Counted from the first letter of the stretch, positions 1 through 7,874 are shown. The stretch: DNA of 20,900 bases from an uncultured Bacilli bacterium (GCA_947627395.1 CANQVW010000013.1:1-20900), one strand, 5' to 3'. Numbers and translations are program-made. The notes: a model not told the origin generated them from the sequence alone.

Positions 1-302
1 TATTAGGAAAAATTGCTGGGGCTTATGTCGGTGGTTCACTGACCAAAAGTAGTCCCCAAGTTAAGAAATATTTAGGATGGGCATTGGTTCCTCAAGCAGG
101 GGTTGCGATTGGTTTAAGTGCTGTTGCAATGAAAGCTTTAGGTAGAGATGATCCTCATGCAACAGCCATTCGTACTGTTGTGTTATGTGCCACTTTGGTC
201 TATGAATTAATTGGCCCACTTCTAACAAGAACAGCGTTAAAGAAAGCTGGAGAAATAAAGATAGAAACGAAAGAAAATAAACAAATACAAAAAACATCTT
301 AA
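1..302 (+). CDS. cation:proton antiporter, C-terminal fragment (partial at left edge)
   Basis: The reading frame is open from base 3 to the TAA at 300-302, so about 99 C-terminal residues are present and the start lies outside the window. The fragment begins LGKIAGAYVGGSLTKSSPQV and continues with KKYLGWALVPQAGVAIGLS. This glycine-rich helix pair, with a PQAGVAIGL-type segment, is characteristic of the C-terminal membrane core of monovalent cation:proton antiporters (CPA superfamily, Na+/H+ exchanger-like). A further hydrophobic helix (about TVVLCATLVYELIGPLLT) follows, and the protein ends in a short charged cytosolic tail rich in Lys and Glu. It would exchange Na+ or K+ for H+ across the membrane. 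The exact subfamily and ion cannot be set from a fragment. It runs into a hairpin terminator and converges on asnS. Confidence 0.75.
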   Translation, partial: LGKIAGAYVGGSLTKSSPQVKKYLGWALVPQAGVAIGLSAVAMKALGRDDPHATAIRTVVLCATLVYELIGPLLTRTALKKAGEIKIETKENKQIQKTS

Positions 303-345
303 ATAAAAAGCGAAGCCCTAAACCATAGAGTTTCGCTTATTTTTA
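301..345. terminator. bidirectional intrinsic terminator between antiporter gene and asnS
   Basis: AAGCGAA (308-314) pairs with TTCGCTT (332-338) around a 17-base loop. The flanks are A-rich on the left (301-309) and T-rich on the right (339-347), so the structure reads as a hairpin plus U-run on both strands. It sits between the TAA of the antiporter gene and the convergent end of asnS at 354. Confidence 0.75.
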
Positions 346-353
346 TTCATATT

Positions 354-1736
354 TTAATATTCACAATTTTTAGGAGTTCTAGGGAATGGAAGAACATCAC
401 GAATATTTTCTATACCGGTTAGATACATTATCATTCTTTCAAATCCCATTCCAAACCCTGAATGATAACATCCACCATAACGTCTTAAATTACAGAACCA
501 ATCCACGGTATTTCTATCAATATGCATTTCTTTCATACGTTTTATCAATTGATCATAGTTTTCTTCTCTTTGTGATCCACCCATCAATTCCCCTGCACCT
601 GGAACTTCTAAGTCAACAGCCGCAACTGTTTTTTGATCGTCATTTAATTTCATATACCACGCTTTAATATCTTTTGGCCAGTTAGTAATAAATACAGGTC
701 CATTAAAATATTCGGTAATGTATTTTTCGTGTTCTTTCGCAATATCACTTTCATAATCAGGTTCAAATTCCCATTTGATATTTGCTTTCTTCAAAATATC
801 AATGACATTACGATGAGTGATACGAACAAATTTAGAAGAAAGAACTTTGGTTAATTTATCTTTTAATCCTTTTTCAACAAACGTATCAAAAAAGTTAATT
901 TCTGCTTCACATTTTTCTAAAACATATTGAATAATATATTTTAACATCTCTTCTTCAATATCCATCAATTGATTTAAATCACAAAAGGCAATTTCAGGCT
1001 CAATCATCCAAAATTCATTAGCATGTGTCTTAGTGTTTGAATTTTCGGTTCGAAACGTTGGACCAAACGTATAAATCTTTTTGTAAGCCATAGCAAATGC
1101 TTCCCCATGAAGTTGTCCAGTTCCTGTTACAAAAGCTTGTTTTCCAAATAAATCCTTACTCATATCGACTTGACCATCTTTCATTGGTAAATGATTCATA
1201 TCTAGGGTTGTAATCTTAAACATTTGATCAGACCCTTCACAATCAGCTGTTGTAATTAAAGGGGTATGAACATACACATAGTTATGACTTTGGAAATATT
1301 CGTGTATTGCCATAGCAGCAACACTTCTAACACGAAAGATTGCCCCAAACAAATTGGTTCTAGGTCTTAAGTAAGCTTGTTCACGTAAAAATTCTCTCGT
1401 ATGTCGTTTCGGTTGAATTGGATAATCCTCAGGACAAGCTCCCAGCAAGGTAACTTCCTTTGCTTTTAATTCAAAAGCTTGTTTTTCATTGAAGGATTTT
1501 ACCAAAACCCCCGTTACCTCAATCGCACTTCCAACACTTATTTTTTGAACATCATCAAAATGAGAAATATCTTTTTCATATACAATTTGTAAACTTTCAA
1601 AACATGTCCCATCATTAAAATCAATGAAACCAAATTCTTTTTGCTTTCGATGGTTTCTCACCCAGCCTTGTACAGTGATCACTTCATCTAACCATTCTTT
1701 CGCATTTGCTCTAATCTCTTTAACATCTTTCATCAT
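354..1736 (-). CDS. asnS: asparagine--tRNA ligase (AsnRS)
   Basis: This cytosolic class II aminoacyl-tRNA synthetase charges tRNA-Asn with asparagine using ATP. The 460 residues match the long bacterial AsnRS form. An N-terminal OB-fold anticodon-binding domain covers about residues 17-105 (VQGWVRNHRKQKEFGFIDFN). The catalytic domain has motif 2 around GPTFRTENSNTKTHANEF (about 225-242) and motif 3 at GFGMGFERMIMYLTG (about 427-441). The C-terminal LPFPRTP segment near the end is typical of AsnRS and AspRS; the NxNT-like stretch after motif 2 and the overall length favour Asn. The start is ATG at 1736, seven bases after an AAGGAGG ribosome binding site on the minus strand; a second ATG follows at once. 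It has its own promoter and a T-box leader, so expression should rise when uncharged tRNA-Asn accumulates. It is the only gene of its transcription unit. Confidence 0.96.
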   Translation of the reverse strand: MMKDVKEIRANAKEWLDEVITVQGWVRNHRKQKEFGFIDFNDGTCFESLQIVYEKDISHFDDVQKISVGSAIEVTGVLVKSFNEKQAFELKAKEVTLLGACPEDYPIQPKRHTREFLREQAYLRPRTNLFGAIFRVRSVAAMAIHEYFQSHNYVYVHTPLITTADCEGSDQMFKITTLDMNHLPMKDGQVDMSKDLFGKQAFVTGTGQLHGEAFAMAYKKIYTFGPTFRTENSNTKTHANEFWMIEPEIAFCDLNQLMDIEEEMLKYIIQYVLEKCEAEINFFDTFVEKGLKDKLTKVLSSKFVRITHRNVIDILKKANIKWEFEPDYESDIAKEHEKYITEYFNGPVFITNWPKDIKAWYMKLNDDQKTVAAVDLEVPGAGELMGGSQREENYDQLIKRMKEMHIDRNTVDWFCNLRRYGGCYHSGFGMGFERMIMYLTGIENIRDVLPFPRTPKNCEY

Positions 1737-1755
1737 TATTTTACCTCCTTCGCAT

Positions 1756-2008
1756 AAAAAAAGTCCTTAAAAAGCATTTAGCTTCTAAGGACGAAAAATC
1801 GCGGTGCCACCTTAGTTCTTATAAAACATATGTTTTAAACATAAGTTCTATAAGCCCTTCATTTGACCTTTAATGCAGGCATACAGTTAGTTCTACTTTA
1901 TTCTTCTAACAGCTCCAAGTGTTCTTTCCTTTTTTCATAGCATAAGTTTTCACTATCCTTATGTCACTTTTTCCTCATTCCAAAAGTACTTTTCTCTTCA
2001 TTGCTTAT
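1756..2008 (-). promoter_or_regulatory. T-box riboswitch leader of asnS, with intrinsic terminator
   Basis: Read on the minus strand, the leader has the T-box AAGGTGGCACCGCG (1813-1800), one base from the usual AGGGTGGNACCGCG. Next comes a terminator: GTCCTTA (1769-1763 on the complement) pairs with TAAGGAC (1792-1786), with an inner AAGC/GCTT extension and a run of seven U (1762-1756). Upstream, an AGTA element pairs through TACTTT/AAAGTA, as expected for the base of stem I, and the 3' side reads GAACTAACTG. An AAC triplet there (1888-1886) is an asparagine codon and is the candidate specifier. T-boxes bind uncharged tRNA and switch from terminator to antiterminator; this one should respond to uncharged tRNA-Asn. 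The T-box and terminator are directly visible. The specifier register is my inference from the stem drawing and was not folded by computer. Confidence 0.93.
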
Positions 2009-2014
2009 AGTAAC

Positions 2015-2042
2015 ATTATAGCATATTTTCATGAATTGTCAA
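2015..2042 (-). promoter_or_regulatory. sigma-A promoter of asnS (extended -10)
   Basis: On the minus strand the -35 box is TTGACA (2042-2037) and the -10 box is TATAAT (2020-2015), with a 16-base spacer and a TGC extended -10. The -35 box and most of the spacer overlap the last codons of the upstream Na/Pi carrier gene (stop TGA at 2031-2029). Transcription should begin near 2008, just before the T-box leader. Confidence 0.88.
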
Positions 2043-3021
2043 CTGCTTGTTGTGGATTCATTTTGAAATGAACCATCCTCAGTAATAAATCAAAACCAAC
2101 ATAAGCCAGCAATGCAGTAACAACGTTAAAAATGAGATGAGAAAAAGCAATGGTGAGTTTCACATTGTTCATACAAACTTCCTTTTCAATTTTTAACATT
2201 ACTCCTGTATAAGGTTGAATGACTATGAAAAACAATAAAACACCCAGCATGTTAAATAAGACATTTGCACTGACCGCTTGCTTTGCTTCTTTAGTAGTAT
2301 GAAAAGTTGCTAAATAACCTGTAATGGTTGTTCCAATATTTGAACCTAACATAATACCAATAGCACATTTTAGCGACAAAACTTTCGCAGCATATAATTG
2401 TTCTAAAACACCAATGGTTGCGGAAGAAGATTGAATAATCGCTGTAAGAAATGTTCCAAATAAAATAGATAAAACAGTAGATTGATTATACACTTTCAAA
2501 AATGTCATAAAAGTTTTACTTTGTGACAGTTGGTGAAACCCTAATCCCATAAACTGTAAACCCAAAAATACAATTCCAAGATTTAAGAAAATACAGGTGA
2601 CCATCTTTTTCTTTTCTTTTTTGGTAAACATATAAAAAATAAAAGAAATTAGAATCAAATATAAGGAATAACTTTCTAATTCTAAGCTAACTAAAAAAGC
2701 AGAAGCACAAGTTCCAATATTAGAACCAATCATAATTCCTAAAGCTGCAGGTAAAGATAAATAACCAGCAGAAAGTAGGCTCAAGACAATCGCAGTAACA
2801 CCTGAAGAAGATTGTATTAAGATAGTAGTCACAATTCCAATGAGATAAGCTTTAAGTTTTGTATTGGTTGATTTTTGAATAAACTGATATAAACGTTGAG
2901 TATATAGTGCTTTTAAATTTCCTTTTAATAAATCTAAAGCAAATAAAAACAATGCCAGTCCACCAAAAATCAAGATTAAAGGATTTTCTTTCATTTTATA
3001 AGGTACTCCAATATTCATCAT
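2029..3021 (-). CDS. Na+/phosphate cotransporter family membrane protein (PNaS, no PhoU domain)
   Basis: This integral membrane carrier of the Na/Pi cotransporter II (PNaS) family usually moves phosphate with sodium. The family signature occurs twice: QSSSGVTAIV (about residues 70-79 of the 330-residue form) and QSSSATIGV (about 197-205). Each is followed by a GSNIGT motif (about 99-104 and 226-231), giving the two inverted half-repeats of the fold. There are about eight hydrophobic helices. Bacterial homologues often add a C-terminal PhoU-like domain; this one stops soon after the last helix and has none. I choose ATG at 3021 because AAAGGA (3033-3028) lies six bases upstream. A GTG at 3048 gives nine more residues but has no ribosome binding site. 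The end (TGA) overlaps the asnS promoter. No promoter of its own was assigned. The substrate could be another anion. Confidence 0.85.
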   Translation of the reverse strand: MMNIGVPYKMKENPLILIFGGLALFLFALDLLKGNLKALYTQRLYQFIQKSTNTKLKAYLIGIVTTILIQSSSGVTAIVLSLLSAGYLSLPAALGIMIGSNIGTCASAFLVSLELESYSLYLILISFIFYMFTKKEKKKMVTCIFLNLGIVFLGLQFMGLGFHQLSQSKTFMTFLKVYNQSTVLSILFGTFLTAIIQSSSATIGVLEQLYAAKVLSLKCAIGIMLGSNIGTTITGYLATFHTTKEAKQAVSANVLFNMLGVLLFFIVIQPYTGVMLKIEKEVCMNNVKLTIAFSHLIFNVVTALLAYVGFDLLLRMVHFKMNPQQAVDNS

Positions 3022-3083
3022 ATGCAATCCTTTAAAAATATAGACCACAACAGAAAAAAGATAAAATTCAAAAAGACAAATTA

Positions 3084-3112
3084 TTGACTTTCACAAAAGA
3101 AGGTTGTATAAT
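3084..3112 (+). promoter_or_regulatory. sigma-A promoter for the 410-residue surface protein
   Basis: TTGACT (3084-3089) and TATAAT (3107-3112) are separated by exactly 17 bases. Start of transcription is expected near 3119. The promoter lies inside the longest open frame, which therefore cannot be translated from its first in-frame start at 3084. Confidence 0.88.
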
Positions 3113-3140
3113 AAGGTCGAAATATACGGAGGAATATAAC

Positions 3141-4373
3141 ATGGGTAAACAGAAATCTTTTATTATCGTTGGAAGTACTTTTTTAGCACTCATTGTAATT
3201 GTTTTGCTTGCCTCATTGATTGGTAGTGGAAAAAAGAGTAAATGTTTTTTTGCTGCAGATACATACTATGTATTAAAAGGATCATCTATTGATTTAGCTC
3301 CTGAAGTAACTACAGCTGGCAGAATTAAAAAATGTGAATTTCAATATCAATTAAATAAACCAAATATTGCTCTTGTTGAATCAGGAACTAGTTCCACAAC
3401 CGATAAAAATATGGATTGTTGGGTATTCCTTGATAGCGAATCTTCAGAAACTATTTCTGATTTTAGAGTCGATGATAGTGATGTCATTACAATTGAAAAT
3501 CACTATTGGTGCGTCAATGGTAAATCTACAGGAATTATGCCTGATAGAGATTATTCTGAAGATGAAATTTATGAACATGCTGTTGTTAAAAATGTGGTAA
3601 AAAGTGTATGGATGTTAAATGGAGAGGAAACCAATTACATCTATAAAGAAGGTATTACACCTGTACGTGATGAAGCCAGTGGCCATTGGTTTTTAGAGGG
3701 TGTTGATACAGGATATGTATATGATAAAAGTATTCCAGCAACGATTGAAGGAATTGATTATGGAGAAGTTGAATTAACAGCAACTGGAACAGTAAATGGA
3801 AAAAAAGTAGAAGCTAAAACCATTATTGAAGTTGTTCACCAAGATCCAAAAAGTATTACTACAGATTATATTAATAATACTGTTTATTTAGCTGCTGATA
3901 GTACATTAACGTTATCTTATTTTGTTCAAGGAAATTCATCTGATTTAGATGCTCCATTACAAGATGTAACGTATACTTATTCTTCTATTTCTGGTCAACC
4001 TAGTGGACTTGGTACAGTAAGTGATGATGGTGTTGTCACTGCAATTAAAGAAGGTAGTTTTAATGTTATTATTAAAGCAAAATCTTCTTCATTCCGTTTA
4101 GGTAAAGTAGAAAATATTGAAGTGAGAATAAGAATTAATGTAATTCCTCATAGCAAGGTTGAAGTAGAGCAATTAGAAAAAACAAGAAAAGCGATTAATG
4201 ATATAGGTCGTGTTGCATATACTCCTGAAAGTAAAGAAAAAATTGATACTGCTTCTGATCTTTATAATTCATTAAGTGAAGAATTAAAAGCATATATTAC
4301 AAAGCAAGAAAAAACTACTTTAGATGATGCTATAGAAAGATATCAAAAATTAGAAAATCAAGCAAATCAATAG
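3141..4373 (+). CDS. membrane-anchored extracellular protein with Ig-like domain and WxxxG repeats, function unknown
   Basis: I do not recognise a named family. The start is ATG at 3141, eight bases after GGAGG (3128-3132) and downstream of the promoter at 3084-3112, giving 410 residues. One transmembrane helix or uncleaved signal (about residues 7-28) precedes a basic GKKSK stretch, so the rest should be outside the cell. Three short related segments occur: HYWCVNGKSTG (121-131), VWMLNGEETN (156-165) and HWFLEGVDTG (182-191). They resemble the W-(N/G)G-xx-TG motifs seen in repeats of Firmicutes surface proteins. A bacterial Ig-like (Big_2-type) domain follows at about 235-336, including SGLGTVSDDGVVTAIKEGS. 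The C-terminal 70 residues are helical (IGRVAYTPESKEKIDTASDL then YNSLSEELKAYI) and match the helical tail often paired with Ig-like domains in surface proteins. It is a single-gene unit with its own promoter and terminator. Confidence 0.8.
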   Translation: MGKQKSFIIVGSTFLALIVIVLLASLIGSGKKSKCFFAADTYYVLKGSSIDLAPEVTTAGRIKKCEFQYQLNKPNIALVESGTSSTTDKNMDCWVFLDSESSETISDFRVDDSDVITIENHYWCVNGKSTGIMPDRDYSEDEIYEHAVVKNVVKSVWMLNGEETNYIYKEGITPVRDEASGHWFLEGVDTGYVYDKSIPATIEGIDYGEVELTATGTVNGKKVEAKTIIEVVHQDPKSITTDYINNTVYLAADSTLTLSYFVQGNSSDLDAPLQDVTYTYSSISGQPSGLGTVSDDGVVTAIKEGSFNVIIKAKSSSFRLGKVENIEVRIRINVIPHSKVEVEQLEKTRKAINDIGRVAYTPESKEKIDTASDLYNSLSEELKAYITKQEKTTLDDAIERYQKLENQANQ

Positions 4374-4380
4374 AAATAAT

Positions 4381-4424
4381 AGGTTGGTAGTAAGCTTAAT
4401 ACAAAGCATACCAACCTTTTTTCT
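4381..4424 (+). terminator. intrinsic terminator after the 410-residue surface protein gene
   Basis: AGGTTGGTA (4381-4389) pairs perfectly with TACCAACCT (4409-4417). The right arm ends in a run of six T from 4417, then another T-rich stretch. Confidence 0.92.
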
Positions 4425-4479
4425 TTTTCATAGTTCATTTAAAAATATTTCAAAACAACTTTTAAAAAAAAAGAGAATG

Positions 4480-4488
4480 TGATATAAT
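4480..4488 (+). promoter_or_regulatory. extended -10 promoter of the dnaX operon
   Basis: TGATATAAT (4480-4488) is a perfect extended -10 (TGn plus TATAAT). No good -35 box lies 16-18 bases upstream, only a T/A stretch, which the extended -10 can compensate for. It is 31 bases before the dnaX start. Confidence 0.72.
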
Positions 4489-4518
4489 AAAACAAAAAGA
4501 GGAGATAGGAGAAAAAAT

Positions 4519-7500
4519 ATGGCATATCAAGCATTATATAGAACATATCGTCCACAACGTTTTAATGAAGTGGTTGGTGAAGAAGTCGTTGTAAAAACAT
4601 TACAAAATGCCATTATGAACCAAAAGATTTCTCATGCTTATTTATTTAGCGGACCTAGAGGAACAGGAAAAACATCTGTTGCTCGCATTTTTGCGAAAGC
4701 ATTAAATTGTAAGCACGTTCAGGAATCTGAACCTTGTTGCGAATGTGATTCATGTAAAGAAATTAGTCTAAGTGTGAGTCCTGATGTCATTGAAATTGAT
4801 GCTGCAAGTAATAATGGTGTTGATGAAATTCGTGATATTCGAGAAAAGGTTCGTTTTTTACCTAGTGGTTCTAAATATAAAATCTACATCATTGATGAAG
4901 TTCATATGCTTTCTAGTGGAGCTTTTAATGCTTTATTAAAAACATTAGAAGAACCTCCTAAACATGTCATTTTCATTTTAGCAACAACAGAGCCGCAAAA
5001 ACTTCCAGCTACGATTATATCAAGGTGTCAACATTTTGAATTTAAACCCCTATCTTTGGAAGAAATGAGTTCTAGAATTGAAAAAGTTTCAGCTCAAGAG
5101 GGTGTTGAAATTTCCAAAGAAGCTGTTCGTGCCATTAGTCAGGCCGCTGAAGGAGCAATGCGTGACGCTTTAAGTATTTTAGACCAAGTGATTTCTTATG
5201 GAAGTAAAAGCATTGAGGTGGAAGATGTTAACGTCGTTACAGGAAGCTTAAATTTTGAAAAAATATTAGAACTTGCGAAAACGATTGAACAAAAAGAAAC
5301 AGGAAAAACGATATCTATTTTTAATGAATGGGTTTCATCAGGAAAAGAAGCTAACAAGATATTAAGTGGTCTGATTTCTTTTTATCGTGATGTTCTTTTA
5401 TATCAAAATATTGGCGGTTCTCAGTACACAAAATCTGTCTTTGAAAAAGAAGAGTTTTGTGAATTTGCTTCTAAAATGCCTAAAAACAAAATATTATATT
5501 CTATTGATGTCTTGAGTGATGTTCAGAGCAAAATTAAGTTTTCTACTTCTCCTAATTTATATTTAGAAATTTCTTTAATTAAATTATGTAGTGTAACAGA
5601 AGAAGATTTAGATTTAATGAATCGTGTTACAGCTTTAGAAGAAAGCGTTGCTAATGTTCCAACAAGCCCAGTTCAAGTAGAATCAGGAAATTCAGAAAAA
5701 GTAAATATTTTAGATGCAAAAGTAAATCAAGTTGTCAATGAATTGAGTAAATTAGAATTACATAAATTAGCAAGAAAAGTAGAAGAACTTTCTATGCAAA
5801 CATCTACTACACCTGTTGAGCCGAATTTAGATAATGAAACAAAAAAACAAATTGAAAACTTAGAAAATACAGTAGAACAATTGCAAATTCATTTAGAAGA
5901 TGTCAAAGATCAAATGGGACATTCAGCTTTGCAAGAAGGTGAGTATGATTCAAGTCATCAACAAAACTTGGAAGAAGCAATTCAAAGATTGCAAGAAAAG
6001 ATGCAAAAATTAGAGGAAACAACTCATCAAGCTTCTTATGTTGTACCTTACAACACAGAAGAAAAAGAAAATTTAGAAGAAGCAATTCAAGGTTTACAAG
6101 ACAAAATCAACCAACTTGAAAATCACTCACAAAACAATTTGCCACTTGATGAACATTTTATTCGAGAAACAATTCAAGAAGTTCTATCTACACATTCAGT
6201 GGATTCTTCAAATGATGAATCCTTAAAAAAAGTGAATGAACAAATGCAGTCGTTATTGGAAGAGTTAGACCAAATGAAAGTGGAAATTACTCGTTCAGAT
6301 AATCGTACCTATGAATCTAAAATAGAGCAAGATGATTTACACGAAATTAAAGAAAAATTAGATGCATTAGAACGCAAATTTTATCAACTAGCTGCTGGAG
6401 AACTTTCTAGAAGAAATACCAGTGTAAAACCTGTTAAAAAGCCAGCAGGACAAATTATGTTATTTGGCGAAGAAATACAAACTATGGAAGATTATAAGAA
6501 GGATGCAATTAAAGAAAATTATAATTTTTCAGAATTAGAAAAGACAAAAGAAGAAACAGAAGAAGCGATTCCAGATACTATGAATTCTACACAGGTAGAA
6601 CAAGAAATCACTTCCCAAGAAGAAATATCAGATGATGTAGATATAGAACAACCACAAGAGGAAAACTTTACCCCATCTTCCTCTATATCTATGCGTGAGG
6701 AAATGTTTGGGGAACGTCCAACAACAGGTTTATTTGAAGTTCAAACTCCAATTCAACCACACCCTGTTGAAGAAAAAGTTGTTGAAGAGGGAAGGACGAT
6801 ATTTAATGAAAGAACTGGAGAAACTATTACCAATAAGTCACGTTCCACATTGGTTGTAAAAGAAAGAACAAAATCAGAAGAACCATTTAGTGTTGCAGAA
6901 TCTTCTATTTTACAAGAAGTAAGATCAGAACAAATGACGAAAGGATTGCAAGGTGCTCCAAGAGAAACTAGAGAAGTCGAACCTCAAAGACAAACTCGCA
7001 TTGAAGAAGGAATCAAACGTGTACCAGATATTTTAGAATATGATAAATTTGCAACTTACGATGTCAAATGTATTTCTCAATTATTGACCGATACAAGAAG
7101 TCCTGATGCTAAAAATGATTTTGAACGTGTTAAACAATTGTGGAAATTGATGTCACGCCAAGCAGATCCATCTCAACTTTCCATTGTGGAAATATTGCAA
7201 GAAGGGACCGTTGTTGCAGTGGGTAATAAAGAAATGATATTGGTTTTCCCTAATTGGAATTTGTGTAATCAAGTCATGAGAAAAAAATTCAAAGTACAAG
7301 CATTACGTGTATTATATCAATTACTAGGAGATAGTTATAATTATATTGCGTTACCATTAAAAGTGTGGACAGAAAAACGTGCCGAATATAAAACACAATA
7401 TAGTATGGGTCAAATCCCAGTGCTAACTCCAATCACTGATTCAGAAATGGAAATTATTCAACCAAATGAAGAGTATGAAAGTGCTAAAGAAAGAACCATT

Positions 7501-7548
7501 AAAGATACACTTCGTGCTTTTGGGAAAGATTTAGTTAAGTTTGAATAG
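4519..7548 (+). CDS. dnaX: DNA polymerase III subunit gamma/tau, with a large coiled-coil insert
   Basis: This is the ATPase of the clamp loader, which opens and loads the beta clamp at the replication fork. The AAA+ core is complete: Walker A GPRGTGKT (residues 45-52), zinc cysteines C64, C73, C76 and C79, Walker B DEVH (126-129), sensor I near ATT (155-157) and SRC (168-170). The collar domain runs to about residue 365. Next comes an unusual insert of about 470 residues. It holds a predicted coiled coil (about 375-630) in which NLEEAIQ-x-LQ recurs at 483 and 518, then a Glu-rich, probably disordered stretch (about 650-835). A tau-like C-terminal domain covers about 840-985. At 1009 residues it is nearly twice the length of Bacillus subtilis DnaX (about 563). 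QIMLF at 645-649 fits the clamp-binding pentapeptide pattern QxxLF. AGGAG lies seven bases before the ATG. First gene of the dnaX-ybaB-recR operon. Confidence 0.95.
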   Translation: MAYQALYRTYRPQRFNEVVGEEVVVKTLQNAIMNQKISHAYLFSGPRGTGKTSVARIFAKALNCKHVQESEPCCECDSCKEISLSVSPDVIEIDAASNNGVDEIRDIREKVRFLPSGSKYKIYIIDEVHMLSSGAFNALLKTLEEPPKHVIFILATTEPQKLPATIISRCQHFEFKPLSLEEMSSRIEKVSAQEGVEISKEAVRAISQAAEGAMRDALSILDQVISYGSKSIEVEDVNVVTGSLNFEKILELAKTIEQKETGKTISIFNEWVSSGKEANKILSGLISFYRDVLLYQNIGGSQYTKSVFEKEEFCEFASKMPKNKILYSIDVLSDVQSKIKFSTSPNLYLEISLIKLCSVTEEDLDLMNRVTALEESVANVPTSPVQVESGNSEKVNILDAKVNQVVNELSKLELHKLARKVEELSMQTSTTPVEPNLDNETKKQIENLENTVEQLQIHLEDVKDQMGHSALQEGEYDSSHQQNLEEAIQRLQEKMQKLEETTHQASYVVPYNTEEKENLEEAIQGLQDKINQLENHSQNNLPLDEHFIRETIQEVLSTHSVDSSNDESLKKVNEQMQSLLEELDQMKVEITRSDNRTYESKIEQDDLHEIKEKLDALERKFYQLAAGELSRRNTSVKPVKKPAGQIMLFGEEIQTMEDYKKDAIKENYNFSELEKTKEETEEAIPDTMNSTQVEQEITSQEEISDDVDIEQPQEENFTPSSSISMREEMFGERPTTGLFEVQTPIQPHPVEEKVVEEGRTIFNERTGETITNKSRSTLVVKERTKSEEPFSVAESSILQEVRSEQMTKGLQGAPRETREVEPQRQTRIEEGIKRVPDILEYDKFATYDVKCISQLLTDTRSPDAKNDFERVKQLWKLMSRQADPSQLSIVEILQEGTVVAVGNKEMILVFPNWNLCNQVMRKKFKVQALRVLYQLLGDSYNYIALPLKVWTEKRAEYKTQYSMGQIPVLTPITDSEMEIIQPNEEYESAKERTIKDTLRAFGKDLVKFE

Positions 7549-7559
7549 GAGGATAAAAA

Positions 7560-7874
7560 ATGAATCAAGCTGCATTAATTAGAAAACTGCAGAAAATGCA
7601 GAAAGAAATGGAACAAACACAACAAGAAATTGATGAAACAGTTTTTACTGCTTCTGCTGGTGGTGTTGTTACTGTTGAAGTTTATGGAACTAAAGAAATA
7701 AAATCCGTACAAGTTTCAAAAGATTTTGAAGCTGAAGGAGAAGAAGACTATGAAATGTTGGGAGATATGATTGTCGCTGCATGTAACGAAACCTATAAAC
7801 AAATTGATAAAACAATTCAAGAAAAAATGGCGAAGTATAGTGCTTTGACTGGTGGAATGGGCGGACTATTTTAA
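7560..7874 (+). CDS. ybaB: YbaB/EbfC-family nucleoid-associated protein
   Basis: This small dimeric DNA-binding protein (104 residues, normal for the family) is almost always encoded between dnaX and recR. The N-terminal half is a helical arm (LIRKLQKMQKEMEQTQQEID). It leads to the conserved strand region with ASAGGVVTVEVYGTKEIKSV (about 31-50) and ends in the glycine-rich tail SALTGGMGGLF typical of YbaB. It binds DNA without strong sequence preference and may influence recombination or gene expression. An AGGAGG ribosome binding site (7547-7552) overlaps the dnaX stop codon and lies seven bases before the ATG. Its TAA shares one base with the recR ATG. Confidence 0.95.
   Translation: MNQAALIRKLQKMQKEMEQTQQEIDETVFTASAGGVVTVEVYGTKEIKSVQVSKDFEAEGEEDYEMLGDMIVAACNETYKQIDKTIQEKMAKYSALTGGMGGLF

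Noticed and set aside
386..667. 93-codon plus-strand frame
   Set aside because: It is antisense to asnS, which has full synthetase motifs; there is no ribosome binding site and the product has no recognisable domain.
2029..2031. Mollicutes code with TGA as tryptophan, suggested by the AT-rich DNA and the mycoplasma-like nuclease operon
   Set aside because: The Na/Pi carrier gene and the 80-residue gene both end at TGA, and tryptophan is encoded by TGG throughout.
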